Assembly (NCBI GenBank): GCA_028751875.1
Contig: CM054154.1
Span: 57,962,463-58,026,462 of the forward strand
Length of the DNA stretch: 64,000 nucleotides
Reading direction: 5' to 3'
DNA from: Rapana venosa
Taxonomy: Eukaryota; Mollusca; Gastropoda; Neogastropoda; Muricidae
The notes beneath the pieces were generated by a model. That model had not been told where the DNA came from, searched no databases, and saw only the letters and a program-made list of their open reading frames with translations. Position numbers and translations under genes: made by a program. Position 1 is the first letter of the stretch. The number at the start of each line of letters is the position of its first letter. Positions 1-11,460 of the stretch are shown here, piece after piece.

Positions 1-985
1 ATGTGTAGATGTTCATGATGAAGATAGTGATTAATATGTACATTACGGTAATGAATGTGTAGATATTAGTGATGGTGATGAATGGGTAGATGTTCCTGAT
101 GAAGATAGTGACTAATATGTAGATGATGGTGATGAATGTGTAGATGTTTCTGATGAAGATGGTGATTAATATGTAGATGATGGTGATGAATGTGTAGATG
201 TTCCTGATAAAGATAGTGATTAATATGTAGATGATGGTGATGAATGTGTAGATGTTCCTGATGAAGATAGTGATTAATATGTAGATGATGGTGATGAATG
301 TGTAGATGTTCATGATGAAGATAGTGATTAATATTTACATTACGGTAATGAATGTGTAGATATTAGTGATGGTGATGAATGGGTAGATGTTCCTGATGAA
401 GATAGTGATTAATATGTACATTATGGTAATGAATGTGTAGATATTAGTGATGGTGATGAATGGGTAGATGTCCTGATGAAGATAGTGATTAATATGTAGA
501 TGATGGTGATGAATGTGTAGATGTTCCTGATGAAGATGGTGATTAATATGTAGATGATGGTGATGAATGTGTAGATGTTCCTGATGAGGATGGTGATTAA
601 TATGTAGATGATGACGATGAATGTGTAGATGTGGTGAGGCTGATGACTAAGTAGATATTGGTGATGAAGATGGTGATAATTTTGCAAAAGTTGGTGATGG
701 TGATTAATATGTAGATATTGGTGAGCAATGTGTAGATGTTCCTGATGAAGATGGTAATTAATATGTAGATGTTGGTGATGGGGATTAATATGTAGATGTT
801 GGTGATTAAGAGAGGGATAAATATGTAGATGTTGGTGATGAAGATGGTGATGATAATGTAGATGTTGGTGATGGTGGATTATGTGATGTGTGTAAAGAGG
901 TGAAAATTTTGTAGATTTTGGTGAGTGATCAATATGTAGAGTTGATGGGGTTGGATTTGTAGATGTTGGTGATCAAATAATTGAC
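1..985. repeat. GAT-rich satellite, block 1
   Basis: Imperfect tandem array built from codon-length words (GAT, GTA, GTT, GGT, GAA, AAT). Recurrent phrases are 'gatgaatgtgtagatgtt' followed by 'cctgatgaagatagtgat' and 'taatatgtagatgatggt'. A longer-period variant containing 'tacattacggtaatgaatg' recurs near 40, 332 and 415, which suggests higher-order organisation. Stops (TAA, TAG) occur on the plus strand, so this block is not a long acidic ORF. Related blocks lie at 4215-5167, 11828-20040, 22139-22311, 25574-27558 and 43758-43957. The array runs off the left edge of the window. Confidence 0.9.
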
Positions 986-1000
986 AAGGTTTGTGCTTTT

Positions 1001-1500
1001 NNNNNNNNNNNNNNNNNNNNNNNNNNNNNNNNNNNNNNNNNNNNNNNNNNNNNNNNNNNNNNNNNNNNNNNNNNNNNNNNNNNNNNNNNNNNNNNNNNNN
1101 NNNNNNNNNNNNNNNNNNNNNNNNNNNNNNNNNNNNNNNNNNNNNNNNNNNNNNNNNNNNNNNNNNNNNNNNNNNNNNNNNNNNNNNNNNNNNNNNNNNN
1201 NNNNNNNNNNNNNNNNNNNNNNNNNNNNNNNNNNNNNNNNNNNNNNNNNNNNNNNNNNNNNNNNNNNNNNNNNNNNNNNNNNNNNNNNNNNNNNNNNNNN
1301 NNNNNNNNNNNNNNNNNNNNNNNNNNNNNNNNNNNNNNNNNNNNNNNNNNNNNNNNNNNNNNNNNNNNNNNNNNNNNNNNNNNNNNNNNNNNNNNNNNNN
1401 NNNNNNNNNNNNNNNNNNNNNNNNNNNNNNNNNNNNNNNNNNNNNNNNNNNNNNNNNNNNNNNNNNNNNNNNNNNNNNNNNNNNNNNNNNNNNNNNNNNN
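1001..1500. other. Assembly gap (500 N)
   Basis: Exactly 500 undetermined bases. The round number suggests a fixed-size scaffold gap whose true length is unknown. Left of it is satellite-like sequence and right of it is a different 24-bp minisatellite, so the gap lies at a repeat-to-repeat transition. Open frames that cross it are meaningless. Confidence 0.98.
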
Positions 1501-2035
1501 GTCCATCTATAAACTGTGTGTGTGTCCATCCAATAAACTGTGTGTGTGTCCATCTAATAAACTGTGTGTGTGTCCATCCAATAAACTGTGTGTGTGTCCA
1601 TCTAATAAACTGTGTGTGTGTCCATCCAATAAACTGTGTGTGTGTCCATCTAATAAACTGTGTGTGTCTATCCAATAAACTGTGTGTGTCCATCCAATAA
1701 ACTGTGTGTGTGTCCATCTAATAAACTGTGTGTGTGTCTATCCAATAAACTGTGTGTGTCCATCTAATAAACTGTGTGTGTCTATCCAATAAACTGTGTG
1801 TGTCCATCCAATAAACTGTGTGTGTGTCTATCCAATAAACTTTGTGTGTCTATCCAATAAACCCTTGTGTGTCTATCCAATAAACCCTTGTGTGTCTATC
1901 CAATAAACCCTTGTGTGTCTATCCAATAAACTGTGTGTGTGTCTATCCAATAAACTGTGTGTGTCCATCCAATAAACTGTGTGTCCATCCAATAAACTGT
2001 GTGTCCATCCAATAAAGATTGTGTGTTATCCAATA
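1501..2035. repeat. 24-bp minisatellite
   Basis: Tandem unit of about 24 bp made of 'gtccatccaataaactgt' followed by a short (GT)n. CCATCC and CCATCT variants alternate in the first copies, and shorter 20-22 bp variants occur further right (for example 'aataaacccttgtgtgtctatcc' near 1856-1920). The array begins directly at the gap, so its left edge is unknown. It decays after about 2035 into non-repetitive sequence. No coding function is suggested. Confidence 0.92.
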
Positions 2036-2099
2036 AACTCTATACGATACCAGTACACTTAAAAACAGACATCAATAAAGACTACGTGATAATTTAGAA

Positions 2100-2640
2100 T
2101 TGTGTGTATAGTGAATTCTGACGCAAATAATTATCAGTATACCTCTATCAACGTCAAAATGATGAGTTTTCTGATAGTAAACAAACACAATGCATCCTTT
2201 GCAAAAACGATATGACCCTTTGATATAATGAACACGATAAAAGATTTGTTTTTATTCCTTTAGTATACTCTGAATGTTCCTTCTTGATCCAACAAACAAT
2301 CATCATGACCTTCTTTCGTTTATGAACGGAATGTCTAGCTGGCTTACAAGACTCTGTAGAATTAAAAGAAATAAACCCAAAAAGTATATTAAACTGTAAA
2401 TTTCCAACAAGCTCCCATACACTATCTGGTATTAAACATCATAATGTAACAAAACAATGTGTTGTCATTTATCTTTGACACCATTCCTTTGACATTAGAG
2501 GCAATGATTATGACAATGACAAAGGTTTATTGTGATAAGCAAGATGTCCATTCACAAGGGGACCGTAGGAGGGGGGGGGGGGGGGGGGGCGCTTAAACAT
2601 ATAATATCATATACTGAGAACTTCATTAATTTCAGCCCAA
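2100..2640. repeat. Dispersed repeat, copy 1 (related to 60290-60650)
   Basis: AT-rich non-coding sequence without a long ORF. It aligns by eye with 60290-60650 on the same strand. Shared landmarks are 'tccttcttgatccaacaa', 'tttcgtttat', 'tagctggctta/tagctggttta', 'ctgtaaatttcc/ctataaatttcc' and 'actatctggta/atatctggtaa'. I read it as a copy of an unclassified dispersed element. A G homopolymer lies at about 2573-2589. Confidence 0.55.
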
Positions 2641-2715
2641 ACAGTCATCATGGCATGGGATTCCATAACATGGTTACAGGAGAAATTCAGATCCTTTTAT
2701 GACATTAGAGAGAAA

Positions 2716-2717
2716 AT

Positions 2718-2811
<94 letters not shown>
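2716..2811. repeat. (GA)n microsatellite
   Basis: Almost pure GA dinucleotide tract with a few interruptions. A (CA)n tract follows 130 bp downstream. The frame that crosses both gives only RE and TH dipeptide runs and is not a gene. Confidence 0.97.
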
Positions 2812-2936
2812 TCAATGAATTTCAAAGTTAAGTCACCGACCTGTACACACATGCACACAACATACACACGCCTCTATCCTATAAGAACTTGCTTCAAACA
2901 GACAGAGGGAGGGAGGGAGAGACAGACAGACAGACA

Positions 2937-2937
<1 letters not shown>

Positions 2938-3017
<80 letters not shown>
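2938..3017. repeat. (CA)n microsatellite
   Basis: CA repeat of about 80 bp with one 'cc' interruption near 2983, preceded by a short (GACA)n run at about 2920-2940. Confidence 0.97.
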
Positions 3018-3018
<1 letters not shown>

Positions 3019-3096
3019 TACAAGAGGGTTACCACTTATTAAAACAAACATCATGAAGAAAGGTTACAGAAAAGTATCACCTAAAAGATAGATTTT

Positions 3097-3690
3097 TAAA
3101 TAGATCTGTAATCAATACCGACAATGTAGGAGTCGTGAACCATTCTAAGACCGGCACAAATATTTTCACAGCAAGAAGAGTAAACAGCTTGATTTATAGA
3201 ATAAAACTTAATGCATTCATTACCAAATTCAGCAGAAACGATAAATGTCTGTGTGGTGAGAATATCACTAATACTCATATAATATTTGAATGCAGGCGAA
3301 CAAAAGCTTTTTTTACCCCAGTTTTCTGAAAACTCCCTCAGTTGCATATTCAATAACATGAATTTGGTATTTAACATTGCGAAAGGTCTCTGGCACAGTC
3401 CTATAGGACATTTGTTATAACCTCATTAAGTTTAAAGATTGGTTTTGCTTGTTTGTTTGTTTGTTTGTTGTTGGGATTTGGGGGGTTGTTGTTTTTTTCT
3501 TTTTTTCTTTTTAAACTGGTTTTCTTGCTTTGTGAAGTTTCTGTTTTGCCTATGTAAACTATTTTTCCCTTGTACACATTTTAGTAGGACATCTACCACC
3601 ACCCTCAACTTCCATGCATTTTTTTTCGTCTAATATCACTGAGCGTGAACAGACGTAAAGTCGAAGACAACAACAACAACAACAACATAT
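3097..3690 (+). mobile_element. E2 (RNase H-type LINE) 3' fragment
   Basis: 5'-truncated 3' end of the E2 family. The plus frame 3135-3329 ends with a zinc-knuckle-like CLCGEN...H..FEC motif (CxC, then H and C). Similar C-terminal motifs follow the RNase H domain at 20400-20966 (-) and occur at 55990-56060 (-). Downstream is T-rich 3' UTR with the family landmark 'cgtctaatatcact' and the terminal 'gtaaagtcgaagacaac' running into an (AAC)n tail at about 3668-3688. The same terminal signature ends the copies at 41052 and 55573. Confidence 0.75.
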
Positions 3691-3797
3691 ACGCACAAAT
3701 ATTCCAGCTTTCCGGCACTGTCCACGCCAGTATCAAACCAATCGCGTTTTTCAAAGCCTTAGCTAAGATGATAAGAGAGCAGCAGGAGGAAGAGAGC

Positions 3798-3967
<170 letters not shown>

Positions 3968-4214
3968 GTGTGTGTTAACAATTTACAAGTAGTTCTCTGT
4001 AGTTTGATTTTGTTTCTTGTTCAGCTTTAGAGGAGATGCATTTATTTTTTTGGTATGTATTTTCCATGTCTGTTTATGTTCATTGTGATATGAGCAATTT
4101 GCTTAAGTCAATAAACTTTTCGAGTGTGCCTGTCTGTCTGTCTCTGGTTGTCAGTTCGTCTGTCTGTCTGTCTCTCTTTCTGTTGATAATTGTTTTCTTT
4201 GCAGCAGCTTCTGC

Positions 4215-5167
4215 CGCATATGTTGTTGTTGTTGTTGATGATGATGATTATGATGATTATGCAGATGCTGATGATTATTGTGATGATAATGACTATGTAG
4301 ATGTTGATGATGATTATGTTGATGTTGATGATGTTGATGATAAATATATTTATGTTGATGATTATTACGTAGTTGATGATGATGATTCTGTTGATTGTGA
4401 TTATGTTGATGTTGATGATGACGATGGTTATGTTGATGTTCATGATTATACAGTTGTTGATGGTGATAATAATGTTCATGATGACGATGATTATGTTGAT
4501 TACTGTACAGATGTTGATGATTATGTTGATGTTGATTACGTAGATGTTGATGATGTTGATGGCTATGTAGATGCTGATGTGGTGATTTTGTAGATGTAGA
4601 TGATGGTAATGATTATGTAGATGATTATGTAGATGCTGATGATGGTGATGATAATGTAGATATTGATTGTGATTATGTGCATGGTGTAATGATTATGCAG
4701 ATGTCGATGATGTGCTGATTATGCATATGCTGATGATGAAGATGATTATGCAGAAGTTGATGGTAATGATGTAGACGTTGAAGATGGTGATGATTATGTA
4801 GATGTCGATGATGATAACGTAGATTGATGATGATTATGTAGATGTTGATCATGATGATTATGCAGATGTTGATATGGTTATAAATAAGTAAATACTGATG
4901 ATAATGGTGATAATCATTGTGTAAATGTTGATGATTATGTAGATTTTGATGATGATTGTGTAGAGTCGTTGATGATAATGATGATTATGTAGAAGTTGAT
5001 TTTGTAGTAGTTGATCATGATGACGACTATGTAGATGTTGTTGACGACAATGATTATGTAGATGTTGATGATGATACTGCAGATGTTGATGATGAAGATC
5101 TTCATGTAGAAGTTGATGACAATTATATTAGATGTTGAAAATGGTGATGATTATGTGGATATTAATG
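4215..5167. repeat. GAT-rich satellite, block 2 (diverged variant)
   Basis: Irregular array of GAT, GTT, TAT, GTA and GCA triplets without a fixed long unit. The plus strand reads D/V/Y-rich and the minus strand I/N-rich. The longest plus frame (4036-4593, 185 aa) starts in unique sequence with a hydrophobic leader and continues into Asp-rich repeat. The right end passes into (AAT)n at about 5168 and then into an inverted E1 3' end. Confidence 0.85.
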
Positions 5168-5588
5168 ATGATAATAATAATAATATAATTATAATAATAC
5201 ATGGAATTAATATAGTGCTATATCTTGCAAAAAACAAAATAAAGTGTTTTCATTCATCATACTCATTCACATGCAGCCAGTTACAATTAATAGGGTGGTG
5301 TTTTCTTTTACAAATTCAAATGATACACACTCGCTCAGCGCACGCACACACGTACACGCACACTCACGCACACACATAAAGGTTGTACACTCGGGCAGGG
5401 TGATGGGGTTTGGGCTGTTGAGGGCAGGGACAAAAATGAAGTGGAACAAGAGGGGAAAATCTTAGGTTTTAGATAAATGTCTTGAGGCCGGATTTAAAAG
5501 CGTCATGTGAAGGCTTTAGGCGAAGGGAGAGAGAGGGAGGTCATTCCAGATCGATGGACCAGAAACAGTGAAAGAGCGACGGCCAACG
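5168..5588 (-). mobile_element. E1 LINE 3' end fragment
   Basis: Minus-oriented 3' end of the CR1/L2-like E1 family. From left to right it holds the (AAT)n tail, the core 'tatagtgctatatcttgc', the family's CA-rich tract (about 5325-5377), and the antisense of the ORF2 C-terminus (family peptide GRRSFSVSGPS.WNDLP, at about 5533-5588). It stops abruptly at 5588 within 'cggccaacg', where POLR3C coding sequence begins. Other copies continue past this point into further LINE sequence. Confidence 0.88.
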
Positions 5589-7220
5589 TTATAGCTACTA
5601 TAGCGGACTGTTTGATGACGCATAGAGCATTAACATTGAAAGAGCTGGAATACAAAACAAAGCTGAATCAGGCAAAGATCACAAAGGGTCTGCTGGGTCT
5701 GATTCAACATGGCATGGTGGAGATTTATCAGAACAGGCAAAGAATGGTGGAGTACAGAATTGTCCAGGACAGGGTGAAGTACCACATCTACTTTGAAAAA
5801 GAGGTGCACTGTGCAGGCATTCTATATGGCGATGCTGCAGAAATGATTGTGGAAGAACTTCAGCAGGAGGGCCGTCTGCCTGTGCACACACTTGTTGACA
5901 CCGCCACCAACAAACTGAACGAAGCCATCAAAGCTCAGGGAAGCGATCTCAAAGAAGTGCAGCCCAGCTACGTCCAGGAGAAGGTTGAGCGCATGGTGGC
6001 CACTCATTTCATCAAGCGCTGCTGTGTCCCGGTGAAGGACAAGAGAGGCAAGGTGGTTTCCCAGGTGCCGCCCCCTGAACACCTCCTGTTTGCAGTGCCC
6101 CCCAGACCTGCTGCAGGTTATGCAGTAAAAGTGAAACAAGAAGTCATGGAAGGACAGCCTGCAGAGAAAAGGCCCACCTCCGTAAATGGTTCACAGCAAG
6201 GCAGTGGTGATGACACCCCTACAATCTATTGGAAAGTGAACCACCAGAGGTTCCTGCATCATTTCCGTGACCAGATGCTGGTGTCTGCTGTGGCCAATGC
6301 TAGGGACAGCGATAAAGCGGCAGGAATCATGCGCTGCATTTTACGGCTGTATGAGAAGACGACAGATCCAGGCACTCACACCACTATGCCTGTGTCTTTA
6401 AATGAGCTGTATCCTCAGCTGCCCAAAGACAAGGCAATGTCCAAAATGTGTGTGGAACAGTGGCTGAAGCTCATGACAGAATGTATGCCAGAGTTTATTT
6501 CCAGAGAGGCCGACAGTGGAGGAGGCCTGTATGTTGTCAACACGCTGAAAGCCATGAGGTCTCTGAGTATCGCTCATATGGAATCCGTCGTGGAAGAGAA
6601 ACTGGGATCCTTTCCGAAGCGGATCTTTCGACTTCTCTTGATGAAGGGGAATTTGGCACCGGATATGATTGAAAAGCTGTCACTGGTATCTCCCAAGCAG
6701 TGCAAGACCTTGCTGTCCACCATGATGGCACAAAGCTTCATCGAGACAACAATGTTGTCCAGTACTGTAGATTATGTGATGACACACACCCACACCCTCT
6801 TTAATGTGGATGTCAACTTCCTGGCTCGCACGTTACTGGATGTTGCTTACAAGACCCTGACAAACATAAAACTGAGTCGCCAGCAAATACTGTCGGATGC
6901 CGTGCGCCTGCTGGAGAAACAGGAGCGCATTTGAGGCGATCATCCTTTCCCTGGGCTTGCCGGCCAGCCTGGCCACAGGGGATAAAGGGGTCAGGGAGGG
7001 ACTGGAGCTGGATGAGGAGAAGAAAGAGCAGTTGGACACCGTCCAGGATACTATGACTCCCGCTGAACGACAAGGGCTGGAGAAAATCGAGGCCCGCACC
7101 AGACATTTCGAGATGAAAGAACAAGATGTGGTGAACACCTCCGTTTTTGTTCTGGAGAGCTACTTACCCTTGACCTTAAACCCTCCAAGGCCCAAACCCG
7201 CCAGAAAGCTGTTGAACTGA
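5589..7220 (+). pseudogene. POLR3C (RPC3) intronless retrocopy with frameshift
   Basis: Encodes most of RNA polymerase III subunit RPC3, which with RPC6 and RPC7 forms the initiation subcomplex of Pol III in the nucleus. An open frame runs to 6934. Recognisable family blocks are the N-terminal winged helix (LTLKELEYKTKLNQAKITKGL), EMIVEELQQEGRLP, YWKVNHQRFLHHFRDQM with LVSAVANARDSDKA, and DSGGGLYVVNTLKAM with MESVVEEKLGSFPKRIFRLL. One extra T in the run 6930-6932 shifts the frame. The C-terminal coiled coil and terminal VFVLESYL continue in the next frame to a stop at 7220. The family is normally about 530 aa and its animal genes are normally intron-rich (known), whereas this copy shows no intron over 1.6 kb. 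The native start and about 20 residues are missing. The upstream in-frame ATG at 5507 lies in antisense LINE sequence and the first native Met is at 5615. I infer a young processed retrocopy. A functional gene with a base-call error is the alternative. Confidence 0.88.
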
Positions 7221-7532
7221 TCGTCACGGTGTTGGCTAAGAACTGCTTCCACAGCCACTGGGGTGTTTCATTCCCATTTGTACACACTGCAATGATGTCT
7301 TTCACTCATTCATTCATTCTAGTTCAGTGACTTCAGGTTTCTTACAAATTGCTTTATGGGATTGCTGTGTTCATTTTTCTTGAAGTGTTGTTTGGGTTAC
7401 TCCAGGCTTGTAAGTGCTGAATGTGTTTTGTGTTGGCTTGTATGCAAACTGTGAAAGTGTGAGCATTTTTGACATATCCAAGTGTGTACAGGAGAGAATA
7501 TGAAAGTTCTGTCTCCAATGTGGTGGTACTGA
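7221..7532 (+). other. POLR3C 3' UTR-like sequence
   Basis: Non-coding sequence between the POLR3C stop and an E1 3' end in the same orientation. I see no repeat signature, no AATAAA and no poly(A) tract. It is plausibly the 3' UTR of the copied transcript. Confidence 0.5.
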
Positions 7533-7705
7533 TGAAATTTTATTTCATAGATTTTCATATTTCATAGATTTGGTCTGCAGCGTACCATGTTTGCAATATC
7601 TGTTTGTTTAAACTATTGATGATTTGTCATTGGTTGCAAGACTGTAAGATTAGGTTGAATGCATGCGCTTTGATTTGTCTTTGCAAGATATAGCGCTATA
7701 TAAGT
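7533..7705 (+). mobile_element. E1 LINE 3' terminal fragment (plus)
   Basis: Matches the reverse complement of 27590-27760 closely: shared 'atttcatagatt', 'tctgcagc', 'aatatctgtttgtttaaac', 'aagattaggttgaatgcatg' and 'tttgcaagatatagcgct'. It is the last ~170 bp of the E1 3' end, without coding sequence. It sits immediately 3' of the POLR3C copy and in the same orientation, followed by (AAT)n. It may have served as the 3' recognition tail of the copied transcript, or be a separate truncated insertion. Confidence 0.85.
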
Positions 7706-7790
7706 TAATAATAATAATAAATAATAATATAATAATAATAAATAAAAATAATAATAATAAATATAATAATAATATAATAATATAAAATAA
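7706..7790. repeat. (AAT)n tract shared by two inward-facing E1 tails
   Basis: AT-rich trinucleotide repeat of about 85 bp. On its left is the 3' end of a plus-oriented E1 fragment and on its right the 3' end of a minus-oriented E1 copy, so two LINE tails meet in one microsatellite. Confidence 0.93.
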
Positions 7791-7932
7791 TTGGAATTTA
7801 TAGCGCTGAATCTTGTAAAAAACAAACAAATCGAAGCGCTTGCACTCAATTATTTACAGGCATGCAACTCTCCTTAAACATAATGAGCAACAGATTTTAA
7901 ATCCATGCGCGCTCACTACGCACGCACACGCA

Positions 7933-8019
<87 letters not shown>

Positions 8020-8147
8020 GCGCGCGGGGTACAACACTTAGAAGGTGAAAGATGCTGTTGGAAATTAGGGACAGATATGAGGGGAAAAGTCTGGGTAGGA
8101 AATAAGTGTGTTTTGAGGCAGGATTTGAAGGAATCAAGTGAAGGCTT

Positions 8148-10022
8148 TTAACGAAGTGAAAGAGGGAGGTCATTCCAGGTGGATGGACCAGAAACAGAGA
8201 AGGAGCGACGGCCAACAGTGGTTTGTTTGAATCTGGGTGTTCGAAAGCACAAAGTATCGGCGTCTGAACGAAGGGAACGGGATGGAGTGTACAGGTGAAG
8301 ACAGTTACAGAGATAAGAGGATGCAGATTTGTGGATACATTTGAAACAGAGGGTATTGATTTTATACTCCAGTCTTTGTGAGACAGGCAACCAGTGAAGA
8401 GATGGCAGAAGAGAAGTGATGTGTTCAGATTTTTTCTTTCTTAGGACCAGTCGAGCTGCAGAGTTTTGTATGCGTTGAAGAGAGTGGATAGATGATGCTG
8501 GTAGGCCAGCCAAAAGAGAATTACAGTAGTCTAAACGTGAAAGAATGAGAGATGTGACAAGCTTGGAAGTTGCATCAGTGGACAGATACTTGCGAATCGC
8601 GCTTATGCGCCGTAAGTGATAGTAGCAAGACTGGCAGGTCTGGGTGATGAATTTTTTTCATAGAGAGTGTGTTGTCAAGAACTACTCCTAAATACTTCAC
8701 AGAGTTGGACAAAGGAACTGACGTATTGCCGAATTCTATTGAAGTTTTTGTGATAGAGGAAAGTTTATGTTGGGTCCCTATGAGCATGGCTTCGGTTTTA
8801 TCGGCATTAAGCTGTAACTTGTTCTGAGTCATCCAGTTTTGAATGTTTTGAAGGCAGTAGGACATATTTGTCAGGATAGAAGGCAAGTTTCAACAGTATC
8901 GCTGCACTGAAGTTGAGTATCATCGGCATAGAAATGATGATCAATAGGGTGGTTGTTTATTATATGTGAGAGTGGAGCAGTGTAGAGAGTAAAGAGAACA
9001 GGGCCCAGCACTGATCCCTGCGGGACTCCACATTCCATTTTGACAGGTTTTGATTGAATTTTGTTTACAATAACTTTCTGGAACCGGTCTGTGAGGTATG
9101 AAGTAAATCAGGTGAGGGCTGTGTCATTAATATCAAACGTATTTTGGAGGCGAGAAAGAAGAATTGAGTGATCTATGGTATCAAACGCTGCAGATAAGTC
9201 AAGAAGAGTGAGGAGGGAGATTTTTCCTGCATCAGAAGCAAGTAGAAGTGTATCTAAAGTATGGACTAGGGTGGTTTCGGTGCTGTGGTTGGGGCGGTAG
9301 GCAGACTGAAAAGTGGGAAGAAGATCATTGGAATGAAGGTGACTGTTGAGCTGTTTGAGAACAACTTTTTCTTGTACTTTAGAGACAAAGGGCAAGTTTG
9401 AGACGGGCCTATAATTCTTCAGAATGTTGGGATCGAGGTCGTGCTTTTTCAGTAGAGGTGTGACTATTGCTGTTTTAAGAGCTGATGGAAAATTTCCTGA
9501 CTGAAGAGATGAATTTACTATTTTAGTGATAATAGGCACAAATTGTGAAAGGCATTGTGAGAAAACAGGAGCAGGTATGGGATCAAGGTCGCATGATTTT
9601 ATAGTCATTTCCTTCAGAATTGTCATAATTTCTTTTTCACTTGTGGGATGGAAGGAAAAGAGAGGAGTGCCAGTGAACTGGGGGTCAGGAGGCGCAGGCT
9701 GGAATTGAGTTTGATCAAGTCTGGAGCGCATGTTTCGAACTTTGTCTGAAAAGAAGGCAGAAAATGTGGATGGAAGTTCAGACAGGCTGTGGGTGTTAGG
9801 CAGAGGAGTTGTTTTTGCAGATCCAAGGAGATTTGAGGTGAGGGAAAAAAGAGATTTTATGGATGTAGCACAGAGAACTTGGGAAGAGTAGTAGTCTGTC
9901 TTTGCTAAATGGATTAAGAGTTTGACTTTGTTTATTTGTTTTCGAAAAAGCCGTTTGTTGATTTCGGTTTTTGACTTCCGCCACTGCCGTTCTAGTTGCC
10001 GGCGTTTGCGCTTCGCTATCAA
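8148..10022 (-). pseudogene. E1 ORF2 reverse transcriptase and C-terminal region (broken)
   Basis: The reverse transcriptase copies element RNA at the nicked target. Fragments from 5' to 3' on the minus strand: 10022-9108 carries ILIAKRKRRQLERQW, LKNYRPVSNLPF, FQSAYRPNHSTETTL and LDLSAAFDTIDHSILL; a TGA stop near 9108-9111 replaces the Trp seen in the copy at 24180. The palm continues with GVPQGSVLGP (about 9000-9030) and the catalytic FYADD (8911-8946). After a frame change come 8886-8575 (QLNADKTEAMLIGTQHK) and the C-terminal domain at 8513-8148. Confidence 0.88.
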
Positions 10023-10196
10023 GATGTCTTGGGTATACCATGGCGCACAGGGTCTGTCAGGGAGGAGATGATTAGTAGGAGGTGCATGCTCATCAAGCAG
10101 TTGGCGGAGAATAGTGTTATAGTGATCAGAGAGTTTCAGTGTGGTCAGAGGTTTGTGAAAAACGTTCGGAAGCTTGTGAAGAGAAGGTATGAATGT

Positions 10197-11460
10197 CTAA
10201 GGCCTTAAAATTGCGACGAGTAACATATTTCTTCTTTCTGACAGGTTTTGTGATGTTTGAGATGAAAAAAATGGCGGAATGACAGAATGCAGTTCGTCAG
10301 TGACAGAAACAGATGTGACAAGATTGAATGAAGCATTAGTAATCAGCCAGTCTAAAATATGACCAGATCTGTGCGTTGCTTCGTTTACCAGTTGAGAGAG
10401 AGAATGGTTGGACAGAGAAAGAGAAAGACGTTTGACATCTGGAGAGGACTGGTTGTCGAAATGGAAGTTGAAGTCACCAAGAATTATAAGTTTAGTGGGA
10501 GAGAGGCTGTAGTGGTCGAGGAGTGACTGGAATTCTTGGTGAAAAAGAGAAGATGTTAGGTTGTGTTTTATATGGCTGGAGGTGGACGGTAAAGGCAGCA
10601 GATAGTAATAGAGTGGCCAAGTAGGTGAGATTGATTTCGCAAACTTCAAAAGATTCATGTGAGAATTGAAGTTGTGACTGAAAGAAAGAGATGGTTCCAA
10701 TATGTCCTTGAGAATGATGGCAATCCCACCTCCATCGAGAGAGTCGGGGGAAAGAAATGGTTTTATATCCAGGAGGAGTCAGCTGTTTTATTTTTGGTTC
10801 ATGGCCATGTGTTTAAGCCAAGTTTCTGTGAGGAAGGTTTAAATCAATGTTTTTTTCAGAGATGAAATCAGATATGTAGTCGGCTTTTCCATTTGGACAG
10901 ACAGAATGCACATTGAACAAACAAACTTGAAGGAGATCTGAAGGAGGTGGAGAGGTTGAAGATGAAAGTGGTGAGTTTGGACAAGCATCAGAGGAAGAGG
11001 ACGAAGGCGATGGTGGAGATGCGGCTAGCGGAAGAACAGACAAGAGTTTGGATGGTGAATCAGGAGTAGAAGATGGTGAAAGAACTGTGCTAATCAGGGG
11101 ATTCGGTTTTTGAAACACATCATGATATACATCATCATCATCAGAACAAAAAACATTATCAGTTACAAACAACAGAACAATCAAAAGCTGAAGGGGCGGG
11201 TGGACGGCAGCATGGGGAAGAAGCGTTGTCAGGGGTGACAGAAGTGACGTCAGAGGTGAAGAGGGAGACATGGGAGAGGGAAGCCCACCACTGGCGATGA
11301 CGTCGGCCTGCCCGTGTTCCCCGTCTGGTTTTGCAGCGATGGATGCCTAAGTTTGTTATACCTTGCTTAATATCAGGAGCAAGCGTGTACTGTTTTTGAC
11401 AATTCTCAGGTGCGAGCATAGCTCTAATGTCCGCGGCTCTCACTGCCATGGTAGCAGAAC
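10197..11460 (-). pseudogene. E1 endonuclease and N-terminal region (broken)
   Basis: APE-type endonuclease, which would nick the target DNA. The minus frame 10700-10197 covers the C-terminal part (LIILGDFNFHFDN, HILDWLITNASFNLVTSVSVTDELHSVIP); the catalytic SDH expected near 'DELHSDHSAI' is disrupted here but present in the copy at 22980. The frame 11271-10813 holds the N-terminus with VCLFNVHSVCPNGKADYI. The frame 11554-11159 contains a candidate Met at about 11450 and an Arg-rich stretch common in CR1/L2 endonuclease leaders. Frame changes between these pieces show decay. Confidence 0.8.

Noticed and set aside
981..1717. Frames crossing the N gap
   Set aside because: Translated N bases plus minisatellite; no biological information.
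5507..6934. Functional single-copy POLR3C gene
   Set aside because: No introns, missing native N-terminus, a frameshift, and LINE tails on both sides make a retrocopy more likely. Kept open as an alternative because the frame is otherwise intact.
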